DNA of 64,000 nt from an uncultured Clostridia bacterium (GTDB taxonomy: Bacteria > Bacillota > Clostridia > Christensenellales > Borkfalkiaceae), in NCBI GenBank assembly GCA_944368155.1, contig CALVWW010000005.1, forward strand, positions 1 through 64,000, written 5' to 3'. A program made the position numbers and the translations under genes. Shown one piece after another: positions 50,814-58,990 of the stretch; position 1 is the stretch's first letter; the number at the start of each line of letters is the position of its first letter. The notes beneath the pieces were generated by a model. It was given only the letters and a program-made list of their open reading frames with translations. It was not told the DNA's origin and made no database searches.

Positions 50814-53729
50814 ATGCGAATTAAACTGATTTTAATTTTGTTGCTGTCCGTCGTGATTTGCGGGCTGGTTGCCTTTCTGGCTTCATGTGAAGAGGGTGAT
50901 TCGGCTGACACAGGTGCGACGGATATTGTTTTGCCGGGAACGGGAGAGCGTCCGTCAGAGCCTGTATCAGGCAACGATGACGACGATGAAGTTCTTGATG
51001 ACGGCGAAGTCCCGGACAACGGCGATGACCCCGAGCCGCCTGAAGACGACAACCCGTCCGACGATGAACCCTCGGAAGATATTCCTCCCGAAGACGGTTC
51101 GTCTGAAGACAAACACGAACATACTCTTGTATATGTGCCGGAAACTGCCGCCGCTTGCGAAAACGGCGGCAATATTGCGTATTGGCAATGCACAGACTGC
51201 AGAAAATTGTTTTCAGACAATTCTGCCTTAGAAGAACTTACCGCACAAGAAGTATTAACTGAGGCTGCCGGACACGAATATGTGAGCAGCACCGTGTCCG
51301 CTGACTGCACACGCCCGGGGTACACGCTCTTTACCTGCGCGGTGTGCGGGAATTCGTATATCGACGAGAGTTCATACACTCCGTCATACGGCCATGATAT
51401 GGGCGATTGGACGGTAGTGACCGAAGCCACATGTGAGCGCGAAGGCGAACTTATACGCCGCTGCCTTGTCTGCGACTACATGGAAAGCATTGTTATACCC
51501 GCTGGCGACCATAACTTTATGCCGGCTGTTTCCGAAGCTACCTGTGAGGAGGACGGATATATTCAATATACCTGCGCAGATTGCGGTTACAGTTACATAG
51601 ACGGTCAGATTGTTCCTGCATTTGGACATAATTACGGCGATTGGGAGACTACAACCGAACCTTCCTGTGATGCCGAAGGCGAGCAGTCCCGCAGCTGTGA
51701 GCGCTGCGGCAAAATTGAATATGAAAAAATTTCCCCGCTGGGACATTCATATATAGCAACCATAAAGCCGCCTTCATGTACTGAGGGCGGCTTTACCTTA
51801 TACAAATGCGAAAATTGCAAAGACAGTTATATCAGCGACTATACTGCGCAATCGGAGCATGAATATGCCGCGACTATCGTGCCGGCGACATGTACTTCCG
51901 AAGGGTATACGCTGCTCGTTTGCGCAGGTTGCGGTCATCAGCAAGTGGAGGACGGTTCATATACTCCGAAAGCCGGACACTCGTTCGGCGACTGGCAGAC
52001 GGCAACGCCCGCCGGCTGTACGTCCGGCGGACTGAAGGTGCGTGAGTGTTCGGTATGCGGCGCAAATGAACAACAGGAAGTGCCTGCTTCGGGACATAGT
52101 TATGAATGCGTTGTGCAAGCGCCTTCATGTACGGAGGGAGGATACAACGAATATATCTGTTCAGTATGCAAAGATTCCTATAAGACCGACTTTACAGAAC
52201 AATTGGGGCATGACTATGTTCAAACTATCGTGCCTGCCACCTGTCAGACGGAGGGGTATGCGCTCAATGTGTGCACCCGTTGCAAAGATGAATATATTGT
52301 AGAAAATTCATTAATACCTCCCTCCGGGCACAGTTACGGGGAATGGGAAACGACGCTTGAACCTTCCTGTACCGACAGCGGACTTCAGACGGCAAGGTGC
52401 GATACGTGCGGCGATGAACAATACAGGGAGCTGGCTCCGCTCGGACACAGTTACGGCGGGTGGTATATTGTGGCAGAAGTTTCCTGCACTCAGGACGGAC
52501 TGCGCGAGCGCGTCTGTTCGCATTGCGGCGGTTATGAGCGGGAAACTGTAGTAAGTACAGGGCACAGCTATACGGAAACTGTAGTTGCGCCCGACTGTGA
52601 AAACGGCGGATATACCCTGCACGAGTGTTCGGCCTGCGGGGATGCATATTCCGATAATCCTGTCGAAAGTCTGGGCCACGATTTCGGAGAATGGAAAGTT
52701 TTAACTCCGTCTGCATGTGAGAAAGGCGGAGAGGAAATAAGCTATTGCGGGCGTTGCAATGAGAATACCACGCGAGAAACTTCGCCTGCCGGGCACAGGT
52801 ATGAATCGTATGTGCATGAGCCGACGTGCACGGAGGGCGGCTACACCGAACACCGCTGTCAGGATTGCGGCGCTTGCTTTACCGACGGCGAAACTTCTTC
52901 GCTCGGCCACAATTATGAAGTGAGCGGAACTGTAGAACCTACGGAGTCGGAAAGCGGATATACTGAATATACCTGTACCCGTTGCGGCGACAGTTACAGA
53001 GTCGAACTCGAACCGGTGGAACCTACTCCGACAGAAGGGATAAAGTATGAGTTAAATGACGACGGTTATTATTCCGTAACGGGTATTGAAGCGGGAATAT
53101 GCGTGAATGAACTGATAATTCCAGCTGAGTACGAAGGTATTGCAGTTACAGAGATTTCCGACGGCGCTTTTGCGGGCAACACAGATATAACTGAAGCGCG
53201 GCTCGGCCAGAATATAGTGCGGATAGGCAGCCGCGCTTTTGAAAGCTGCGTTGTTTTAAAAAGCGTCAATATCCCCGCTTCGGTAAAAGAAATCGGCGAA
53301 GAAGCCTTCCGAGCATGCTCATCGCTTGAAAATATTGACTATGAAGCTGTATCTGCAGAAGATTGTGTGGTCGGGATATTTGCAGGCGCGGGAAGCGGGG
53401 GCGAAGGTATAAAAGTAACGTTCGGCGCAGATGTCGAACGCATACCGTCAGGCTTATTCTATTGTCTGATTGCCTCACAGAGCCCGAAAATTACAGCTGT
53501 CGGGTTTGAAGAGGGCGCAGTTCTGCGCGAAATAGGCGACAGTGCGTTTGCGAACTGCGCTGACCTTACCTCGGTGAGCCTGCCTGCCACTGTCGAAGAA
53601 ATCGGTACGGAAGCTTTCTATTGTTGCACATCGCTTGCTTATGTTGCAGTTCCGTCAGCCGCGCATGTCGGCAGCGGAGCTTTCGAAGGGACAGCAATAA
53701 ATTTCGAAATTGACTATTTTATGCTTTAA
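50814..53729 (+). CDS. Large surface lipoprotein: sixteen His/Cys repeats and a BspA-like leucine-rich C-terminus
   Basis: 971 residues. A lipoprotein signal (lipobox LASC, Cys25) is followed by an acidic Asp/Glu/Pro-rich spacer (about 28-100). About sixteen repeats of 36-42 residues cover about 103-730, each of the pattern GH-x(8-14)-C-x3-G-x5-6-C-x2-C. Only the last has lost its first Cys. The C-terminal 240 residues are BspA-type LRR_5 repeats (DGAFAGNTDITEARLG, RAFESCVVLKSVNIP, SAFANCADLTSVSLP, EAFYCCTSLAYVAVP). Such repeats occur on clostridial surface proteins; metal binding is plausible but unproven. AAAGGAG precedes the start. Confidence 0.88.
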   Translation: MRIKLILILLLSVVICGLVAFLASCEEGDSADTGATDIVLPGTGERPSEPVSGNDDDDEVLDDGEVPDNGDDPEPPEDDNPSDDEPSEDIPPEDGSSEDKHEHTLVYVPETAAACENGGNIAYWQCTDCRKLFSDNSALEELTAQEVLTEAAGHEYVSSTVSADCTRPGYTLFTCAVCGNSYIDESSYTPSYGHDMGDWTVVTEATCEREGELIRRCLVCDYMESIVIPAGDHNFMPAVSEATCEEDGYIQYTCADCGYSYIDGQIVPAFGHNYGDWETTTEPSCDAEGEQSRSCERCGKIEYEKISPLGHSYIATIKPPSCTEGGFTLYKCENCKDSYISDYTAQSEHEYAATIVPATCTSEGYTLLVCAGCGHQQVEDGSYTPKAGHSFGDWQTATPAGCTSGGLKVRECSVCGANEQQEVPASGHSYECVVQAPSCTEGGYNEYICSVCKDSYKTDFTEQLGHDYVQTIVPATCQTEGYALNVCTRCKDEYIVENSLIPPSGHSYGEWETTLEPSCTDSGLQTARCDTCGDEQYRELAPLGHSYGGWYIVAEVSCTQDGLRERVCSHCGGYERETVVSTGHSYTETVVAPDCENGGYTLHECSACGDAYSDNPVESLGHDFGEWKVLTPSACEKGGEEISYCGRCNENTTRETSPAGHRYESYVHEPTCTEGGYTEHRCQDCGACFTDGETSSLGHNYEVSGTVEPTESESGYTEYTCTRCGDSYRVELEPVEPTPTEGIKYELNDDGYYSVTGIEAGICVNELIIPAEYEGIAVTEISDGAFAGNTDITEARLGQNIVRIGSRAFESCVVLKSVNIPASVKEIGEEAFRACSSLENIDYEAVSAEDCVVGIFAGAGSGGEGIKVTFGADVERIPSGLFYCLIASQSPKITAVGFEEGAVLREIGDSAFANCADLTSVSLPATVEEIGTEAFYCCTSLAYVAVPSAAHVGSGAFEGTAINFEIDYFML

Positions 53730-53886
53730 ATCATGTCAATATATATTAATGTATTGCGCGCGCAAGTAAAAATCAACTGTAAGTTGTGAACAAATTGTAA
53801 AAAAATATTCATACAACTTAATAGAATTCATAGGGGCGAATTGTGCCCCGCCTGTCAGCGTTAAATAGCCGTTTATATCACGCCCT

Positions 53887-53920
53887 CCCGCCGCGCATTT
53901 TGCAAAAATGCGCGGCGGGT
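53887..53920 (+). terminator. Terminator after the repeat lipoprotein gene
   Basis: CCCGCCGCGCATTTT-GC-AAAAATGCGCGGCGGG: a very stable stem followed by TTATT. Confidence 0.72.
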
Positions 53921-53959
53921 TATTAAAAAACCGGAGATTTTTTAATCTAAAGCACAAAG

Positions 53960-54001
53960 AATCTCCCGGGTTGCGCATTGTATGCGCCGCCCGGGAGATT
54001 T
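53960..54001. terminator. Second hairpin, candidate terminator for the minus-strand glycan cluster
   Basis: AATCTCCCGGG...CCCGGGAGATT with inner pairing around TTG, about 195 bp beyond the last gene of the leftward cluster. On the minus side it is followed by CTTTGTGCTTTAG. Confidence 0.5.
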
Positions 54002-54195
54002 ATGCATAGATATCTTATTTTTACCTGTTATGAAACAAATGCACCTTATTCCCGCACCCCTTTGATGCATAGTCATATAAGAGTCGATTAAAAATTCAAT
54101 GCAGCTTCCATCACACTGTGAAAAATAAAATATAGAAATCTCTTTTTATTTTAATCGGAACCCCTATATTTTATTATTAACTTGCTCTTAATTTT

Positions 54196-56130
54196 TTAAC
54201 ATTTAAATTTATTAACCAAATACTCAAACGTAGTACCCGGCACAAGTTGTTTTATTGAAGTAAAATCGTTAACTTTAAGAAGTTCTCTAACACGACTAGC
54301 GCTGATAACTTTGTTGTCAAATTCTTTACGAGGCACAACGATAACTTTTATGCCGTACTTCGGCAGAACGATTTTCATCTGCTCATTGTATTGTCTTGTA
54401 ACATTATCCAGCGGCTCTTCGCGCAAAAAGCGTATATTAATGTCCAAGGCGGGCGCAATATTTCTACCAAAAATTTCAAGGTCAAGCGTGGCATCTATCG
54501 TTTTGTCCTGCAGTTCGGCCTTACCAAAATAATCAGTGAAAGTCAAGGATGAAATAATAAATTTGCCGCTTGGTAAAACAGTAACATTTGGAATATCGGC
54601 AGTACCACTTCGTACAAGTTCAATTCTGTCCTCAAAAGTAAAGAACGACTTATCCTCTTCAACCACAAAAATAAATAGATGCTCTACTCTTGATGCGGCA
54701 TATTCAACAAGGTATCTATGCCCGAGAGTAAACGGGTTGCAGTTCATTACAATCGCGCCTATATTCCTCTTATAAACCAATATTTTATCAAGATATTTTT
54801 TTAACCCTTCGGTATCTTCTTCACGATTTAAACTATAGGCATTATTACCAGACGCTGCATCTGCAAAGGGCGGAACACCAAAAATTTTAGGCCTGCACAG
54901 CTTAATTTCCGAAGTTTGTGGTATATCGTTTAAATAATTATTTTCTTTAAAAAAATTAAATAAATTTTCCGCATAAATTTTAAGACCCGGTTCACTTGGA
55001 TGCCACATATCGTTAAATATTTCCACATTATCACGTGCCGTAACATCTGCATACCTTATGGCGGGAATATTTTTATAATATCGTTGAGCCCACTTCTGAT
55101 TGTATGGGATAACAACAATATCGCCGACATTATAAGCGACTGCGTTTATCATATACCACATGGCATCATGTTGTCCCCAAATAAAACTTCCGTGATTTAC
55201 AACCTTGACTGCCTGTTGCGGAGCATTTATGTTGAACAAATCTTGCAGCCTTGAGGCAAAAGTTGAACTATCCGGAACACCCACTCCGAAAAAACCGCAG
55301 CCGCCAAATATATGAATTGTTCTCTTAAATACAGAAGGCTGTCCGCAAGTGACACGTACGCCTCCCGAAGTATTAACATATTCTGATGAATAATCTTTAA
55401 TTGCAAAAACACCACGGGAATCTATAACTCTATCAGGCACAACATGCATTGAGAGTAATTCCTGTGTACTGTATCTCTGAGAATACATTCCCTCCGGATA
55501 TGGGTCCTCGCCGTTTTTTAATTTTTCTGTCATATTCTCCCGCATAAGTTTGTTGTCAAATAAATATTTTTCCCAAGCTGTTAAATTTTCATAGTCTGGA
55601 GTAAAATTATCTATAAGCACAACATTAACGCCAGGATTAAGTGCAACAAAATTTTTAAGCGGCCTTATTTTGAACACATAGTACACTAATGACCCTATAA
55701 AAGCCTTCCTAAAAACTTCCACGGTTAATTTTTTAATGTTTTGATTCATTACCCAATCAATAACAGATTTGCGGCAATTTAAATCAAAGGCAAAAAACAT
55801 ATCGCCAGGCAAGAAATTAATATTTTTCAATTCATAAAATTTTTCAGTCCACTCATATTCTCCACCGGAAAAAACAAAATTCTCATCAGAACAAAAAATG
55901 ATACTTTCTTTATAATAGAAAAGAAATGCGTTAATCAAATGTATAAAACGACGGCATAACGGTTCGGACGAATAGAAAACAATTCTGCGCGCTCCATAAA
56001 GCTCTTTGAAAATTAACGGTAAAGGAGTGCAATTATTATCTAATTTTGACAGTATCGCTCCAGCTTCTTGTTCGCTATATCTGTCATTTTTATCAATATA
56101 TTCCTCGCACTTATCGCTCATTATTTTCAC
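54196..56130 (-). CDS. Three-part fusion: N-terminal unknown, SGNH-hydrolase-like, CitC-like nucleotidyltransferase
   Basis: 644 residues. Residues 1-260 are not recognised. Residues about 271-395 look like an SGNH/GDSL domain: HIFGGCGFFGVGVPDSS replaces the usual FGDS block, with Cys278 where the nucleophile Ser would be, and DMWHPSEPG supplies Asp374 and His377. Residues about 455-644 match the citrate-lyase ligase (CitC) cytidylyltransferase-like fold: GAIVMNCNPFTLGHRYL with TLGH at 468-471, TRQYNEQMKIVLPKYGI and ISASRVRELL. No citrate lyase genes are near. It is the last gene of an AT-rich glycan cluster. Function is unknown; acyl or nucleotidyl activation of a glycan substituent is a guess. 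Confidence 0.72.
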   Translation of the reverse strand: MKIMSDKCEEYIDKNDRYSEQEAGAILSKLDNNCTPLPLIFKELYGARRIVFYSSEPLCRRFIHLINAFLFYYKESIIFCSDENFVFSGGEYEWTEKFYELKNINFLPGDMFFAFDLNCRKSVIDWVMNQNIKKLTVEVFRKAFIGSLVYYVFKIRPLKNFVALNPGVNVVLIDNFTPDYENLTAWEKYLFDNKLMRENMTEKLKNGEDPYPEGMYSQRYSTQELLSMHVVPDRVIDSRGVFAIKDYSSEYVNTSGGVRVTCGQPSVFKRTIHIFGGCGFFGVGVPDSSTFASRLQDLFNINAPQQAVKVVNHGSFIWGQHDAMWYMINAVAYNVGDIVVIPYNQKWAQRYYKNIPAIRYADVTARDNVEIFNDMWHPSEPGLKIYAENLFNFFKENNYLNDIPQTSEIKLCRPKIFGVPPFADAASGNNAYSLNREEDTEGLKKYLDKILVYKRNIGAIVMNCNPFTLGHRYLVEYAASRVEHLFIFVVEEDKSFFTFEDRIELVRSGTADIPNVTVLPSGKFIISSLTFTDYFGKAELQDKTIDATLDLEIFGRNIAPALDINIRFLREEPLDNVTRQYNEQMKIVLPKYGIKVIVVPRKEFDNKVISASRVRELLKVNDFTSIKQLVPGTTFEYLVNKFKC

Positions 56131-56132
56131 CC

Positions 56133-57377
56133 CTAAACTTGCTCAAGCATTATATTTTTAAATGAAATAATATCTTTACAGTCGACGCCGCATACATTCA
56201 AAAGGTAATTTTCAATTGCTTGCGCAAGTGTTCCGTCACCTTCAGCATAATATTCCATAAACAGTGAATACATCTCTCCCCATGAGACAAAATTATCTCT
56301 GTCTGCCTGCATAATGCCATCTGGTGTAAATTTACCGTCAACTATATTGCTGCGCCAGCGCTTACCATAGTAGGTAAATGACGTTGTCTCGAAATCCCGT
56401 GTAATATCATCATATGAAACGCCCAATAGTCCCAATATTAAAAAAGTCAAAGTGCCAGTTCTGTCAGCGCCAGAATTACAATGAAAATATATGGGATAAT
56501 TACTTTCATCGCTTAGAAAATTAAATATTTTTTTAATTGCCGAAGGCGATTCCTTTACAAAGCCGGCATTTATACCATCATACCCATCATATTCCGGAAT
56601 AATACATGAATACTGCGAAAAAGCTATTTTTTCATAGTTGCATTGTTCATTCCACCAGCAGGAAGTTTGTCCTGCGTCGTCGCGGCCGGATGTGCGCAAG
56701 TCGAGCTCCGACTTTATATCAAGCACATCGTTAAATATATATTTACCATTTTCAGTCATAGCAGACATTCCCGCATATCCGTTGAGCTGCCCTCCGCGAT
56801 ACAACATTCCATATTTTACCTTTTCACCGGCCGCAGTCTGCCATCCACCTACATCTCTTATATTATGCGACCCTTCAGCCTCGATAAATCGCAGCGGCTC
56901 ATCGAGCGTGGTAAAATTATCGGTTAAAGAAAGGCCACTATCACCTTCGACCCTCCAGTAATATGTCTTCCCTGGAATAAAAAAGCCGGCATCTTCCAGT
57001 ACCTCATCTTGCGAAACTATCGCAACGGCGTCTTCAAATTGTACATTATCGGCAAAATACACCGTATAACTCTGACTGCCATCGTCGCTCCAGCAAAAAA
57101 CAGGGGCCTGACCGTCCTGTCCCACATATAAATTGTCATAGAGAAATGCCGCTTGCTCGTTCTCGTCTTCCAGTTCAAGATATTCTCTCAGCGTGCCCAT
57201 GCACAAATCAACTGTCGCTCCACTGTATGTTTGCAGTACAATACCACTCTCATCCCCAGAAGAATTTGAAGAACCTGTATCATTACCCGGGATTGTCTCA
57301 TCGGCCATGCAACCTGAATAGGCAAATATAAGTATAGGCACGCATAAGCATAGCGCCACTCGTTTGCAAATTTTCAT
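56133..57377 (-). CDS. Exported lipoprotein with a tyrosine-phosphatase-like domain
   Basis: About 414 residues. The start MKICKRVALCLCVPILIFAYSGC gives a lipoprotein signal, with Tyr at the -3 position of the lipobox. A Thr/Ser-rich linker and a fibronectin-like region (about 95-160) come next. The phosphatase domain starts at HNIRDVGGWQTAAGEKVKYGMLYRGG and contains the catalytic loop HCNSGADRTG (residues 301-310 counted from the frame start two codons earlier), with the Cys nucleophile, the Arg and a general-acid Asp in front. The family (Y_phosphatase3) acts on phosphotyrosine or phosphoinositides. Being outside the cell, it may act on a phosphorylated glycan. The start has a weak ribosome site. 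Confidence 0.82.
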   Translation of the reverse strand: MKICKRVALCLCVPILIFAYSGCMADETIPGNDTGSSNSSGDESGIVLQTYSGATVDLCMGTLREYLELEDENEQAAFLYDNLYVGQDGQAPVFCWSDDGSQSYTVYFADNVQFEDAVAIVSQDEVLEDAGFFIPGKTYYWRVEGDSGLSLTDNFTTLDEPLRFIEAEGSHNIRDVGGWQTAAGEKVKYGMLYRGGQLNGYAGMSAMTENGKYIFNDVLDIKSELDLRTSGRDDAGQTSCWWNEQCNYEKIAFSQYSCIIPEYDGYDGINAGFVKESPSAIKKIFNFLSDESNYPIYFHCNSGADRTGTLTFLILGLLGVSYDDITRDFETTSFTYYGKRWRSNIVDGKFTPDGIMQADRDNFVSWGEMYSLFMEYYAEGDGTLAQAIENYLLNVCGVDCKDIISFKNIMLEQV

Positions 57378-57388
57378 ACACATTTAGT

Positions 57389-58987
57389 TTAAAATTTATA
57401 ATTATTTAATTTGTTCATTAATTCCTCAAGGCGGGCTATGCTCGCCGGCGACATTCTATCGGTATGCCTGTGCGACACTATATCGTTCGGCAGCGTATAC
57501 GGCGCAGTATAATTTTTTACTAACACTTCATCGCTATTCTTAAATGCAGGATGTTCTTCGCCATTAAATTTAATATTTTCAAATGGCTGTACTTCTTTCA
57601 AATCAAATACTTGCAACCAATCAGATAAAAATACACTGTCGTAGCCATACACGATTTTTTCAGTCTTACACTCAACAATGCCTAAAAGTTTTTTAGATTT
57701 TTGGCCAAAATCTTCAAACAGGGCATCTACCTCCTTCATTTGCTGTTGCGGGATATAAAATGTTTTACGGAACCTGTTACCGGTACGTTCTTCGTATTCA
57801 CGGAATGTACGCACCATTTCTCCCTTGATTTTTTTTAAATTGTGCCAAATCTCCGCTGAATCGCCGCGGCAATAATCAAAAGGAAACAAATCGACATATA
57901 CAGGCAGATAATCTCCCTTAAAGCGGAATTTATAAACCCTATCAGCCCATTCAGTATTATACAGCACATCTACAGAAAAATAATTATCATCCTTAAGATA
58001 GCTGGCCAGCCTGTAAATATCCGCACGCATAAGCCCAACATCTATGTCGTCATCCCACGGAATAAAGGCGCCGTGCCTTTTTGCTCCAAGCAATGTGCCG
58101 TAATACAGCCAATACTTTATCCCAAGTTTTACGCATATTTCCTTTAACTTTGAAAGCAAAAAATTGCTGCCGCACTGCGTATACGAGAGAGCTCCTGAAG
58201 AGGCAGACATTTCGCGAAAAAAAAGTTTCCTTTCACTTAAAGTGAGCGGGTCATCACCGTTATACATTTGATTAAACAATTCAACGGAACGTTTATCGAG
58301 AATTTTAAGTCCTTCCGTGGGGGTAATATATTCGGCTAACGTGCACACAAAATCTCCAAGCATCCGCTTATTTTTAAAGAACGTTGCTGCGTAATTGCCG
58401 CTCGTAAATAAGAAATATTCATACGGACTTACAACTTTGTAGGAAAGAATGCAGTCGCAATCACCGAACTTTACACACCCCTGTAAAGCAGAGGCTGATA
58501 TAAGCGCATGTTTATTCTTGGTATAAAACATGCTAAAGGCAATTTTTTCCGTACCGTTTATATTATATACAAACTCATAAATTACAGTGTTTAATAGTAA
58601 TGCCTCGCCGACGAGATAAACAGCATACATGATATCTGCATCACATATATAAAAATACTGCTCTTCAGAACTATCTAAAAGGCGCACAGTTACCGTACCG
58701 TTAGGGTCGCCGTCTGCAACAGGCATATCACCTATCAGAAGTACTCCGGAATCATTAAAACTACTTGGCGAACACCATAAACTTTCACTCACACCAGCAC
58801 CAGAACTAAGCACATATTTACGCACGAAGTCGTTGTTAACTTTATAATGCCGATGTCTTATATCTTTTGCCAAACAATTTTTATATAGATTGAAATATAA
58901 GTAGTACGGAATAATATCCGCTTCCGACATTTTATATTTTTTCACATCAATGTCATTAAAGAGAAAGTCTTGGTTCTCCATACGCAA
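57389..58987 (-). CDS. LicD-family phosphotransferase with an N-terminal extension
   Basis: 532 residues. The LicD domain (about 278-440) has GTLLGAKRHG at 297-306 and PWDDDID at 310-316, the metal-binding DDDID of this nucleotidyltransferase fold. LicD proteins put phosphocholine or related groups from CDP-activated donors onto surface glycans. The first 275 residues are unlike a classical LicD and are not recognised; they contain beta-rich stretches. The start is a TTG at 58987 eight bases after AAGGA; an ATG at 58981 is the alternative. Three bases separate it from the glycosyltransferase gene. Confidence 0.85.
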   Translation of the reverse strand: MRMENQDFLFNDIDVKKYKMSEADIIPYYLYFNLYKNCLAKDIRHRHYKVNNDFVRKYVLSSGAGVSESLWCSPSSFNDSGVLLIGDMPVADGDPNGTVTVRLLDSSEEQYFYICDADIMYAVYLVGEALLLNTVIYEFVYNINGTEKIAFSMFYTKNKHALISASALQGCVKFGDCDCILSYKVVSPYEYFLFTSGNYAATFFKNKRMLGDFVCTLAEYITPTEGLKILDKRSVELFNQMYNGDDPLTLSERKLFFREMSASSGALSYTQCGSNFLLSKLKEICVKLGIKYWLYYGTLLGAKRHGAFIPWDDDIDVGLMRADIYRLASYLKDDNYFSVDVLYNTEWADRVYKFRFKGDYLPVYVDLFPFDYCRGDSAEIWHNLKKIKGEMVRTFREYEERTGNRFRKTFYIPQQQMKEVDALFEDFGQKSKKLLGIVECKTEKIVYGYDSVFLSDWLQVFDLKEVQPFENIKFNGEEHPAFKNSDEVLVKNYTAPYTLPNDIVSHRHTDRMSPASIARLEELMNKLNNYKF

Positions 58988-58990
58988 CTT

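Larger units (their letters stand above)
53730..54195. other. Intergenic region with two strong hairpins
   Basis: No gene. A hairpin at about 53887-53920 (CCCGCCGCGCATTTT with AAAATGCGCGGCGGG, then TTATT) ends the repeat-lipoprotein transcript. A second at 53960-54001 has AATCTCCCGGG arms with inner GCGCAT/ATGCGC pairing. The remainder up to 54195 is AT-rich without visible signals. Confidence 0.6.

Noticed and set aside
50814-53729. The His/Cys repeat region as a DNA-level CRISPR or satellite
   Set aside because: The repetition is at protein level inside one open frame; nucleotide units diverge and vary in length.
53730-54195. Phage or attachment site at the start of the AT-rich cluster
   Set aside because: No tRNA, integrase or direct repeat was seen at either end of the cluster; only hairpins.
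54196-56130. Genuine citrate lyase ligase (citC)
   Set aside because: CitC-like only in the last third; no citDEF, citG or citrate transporter nearby, and the protein carries an SGNH-like domain.
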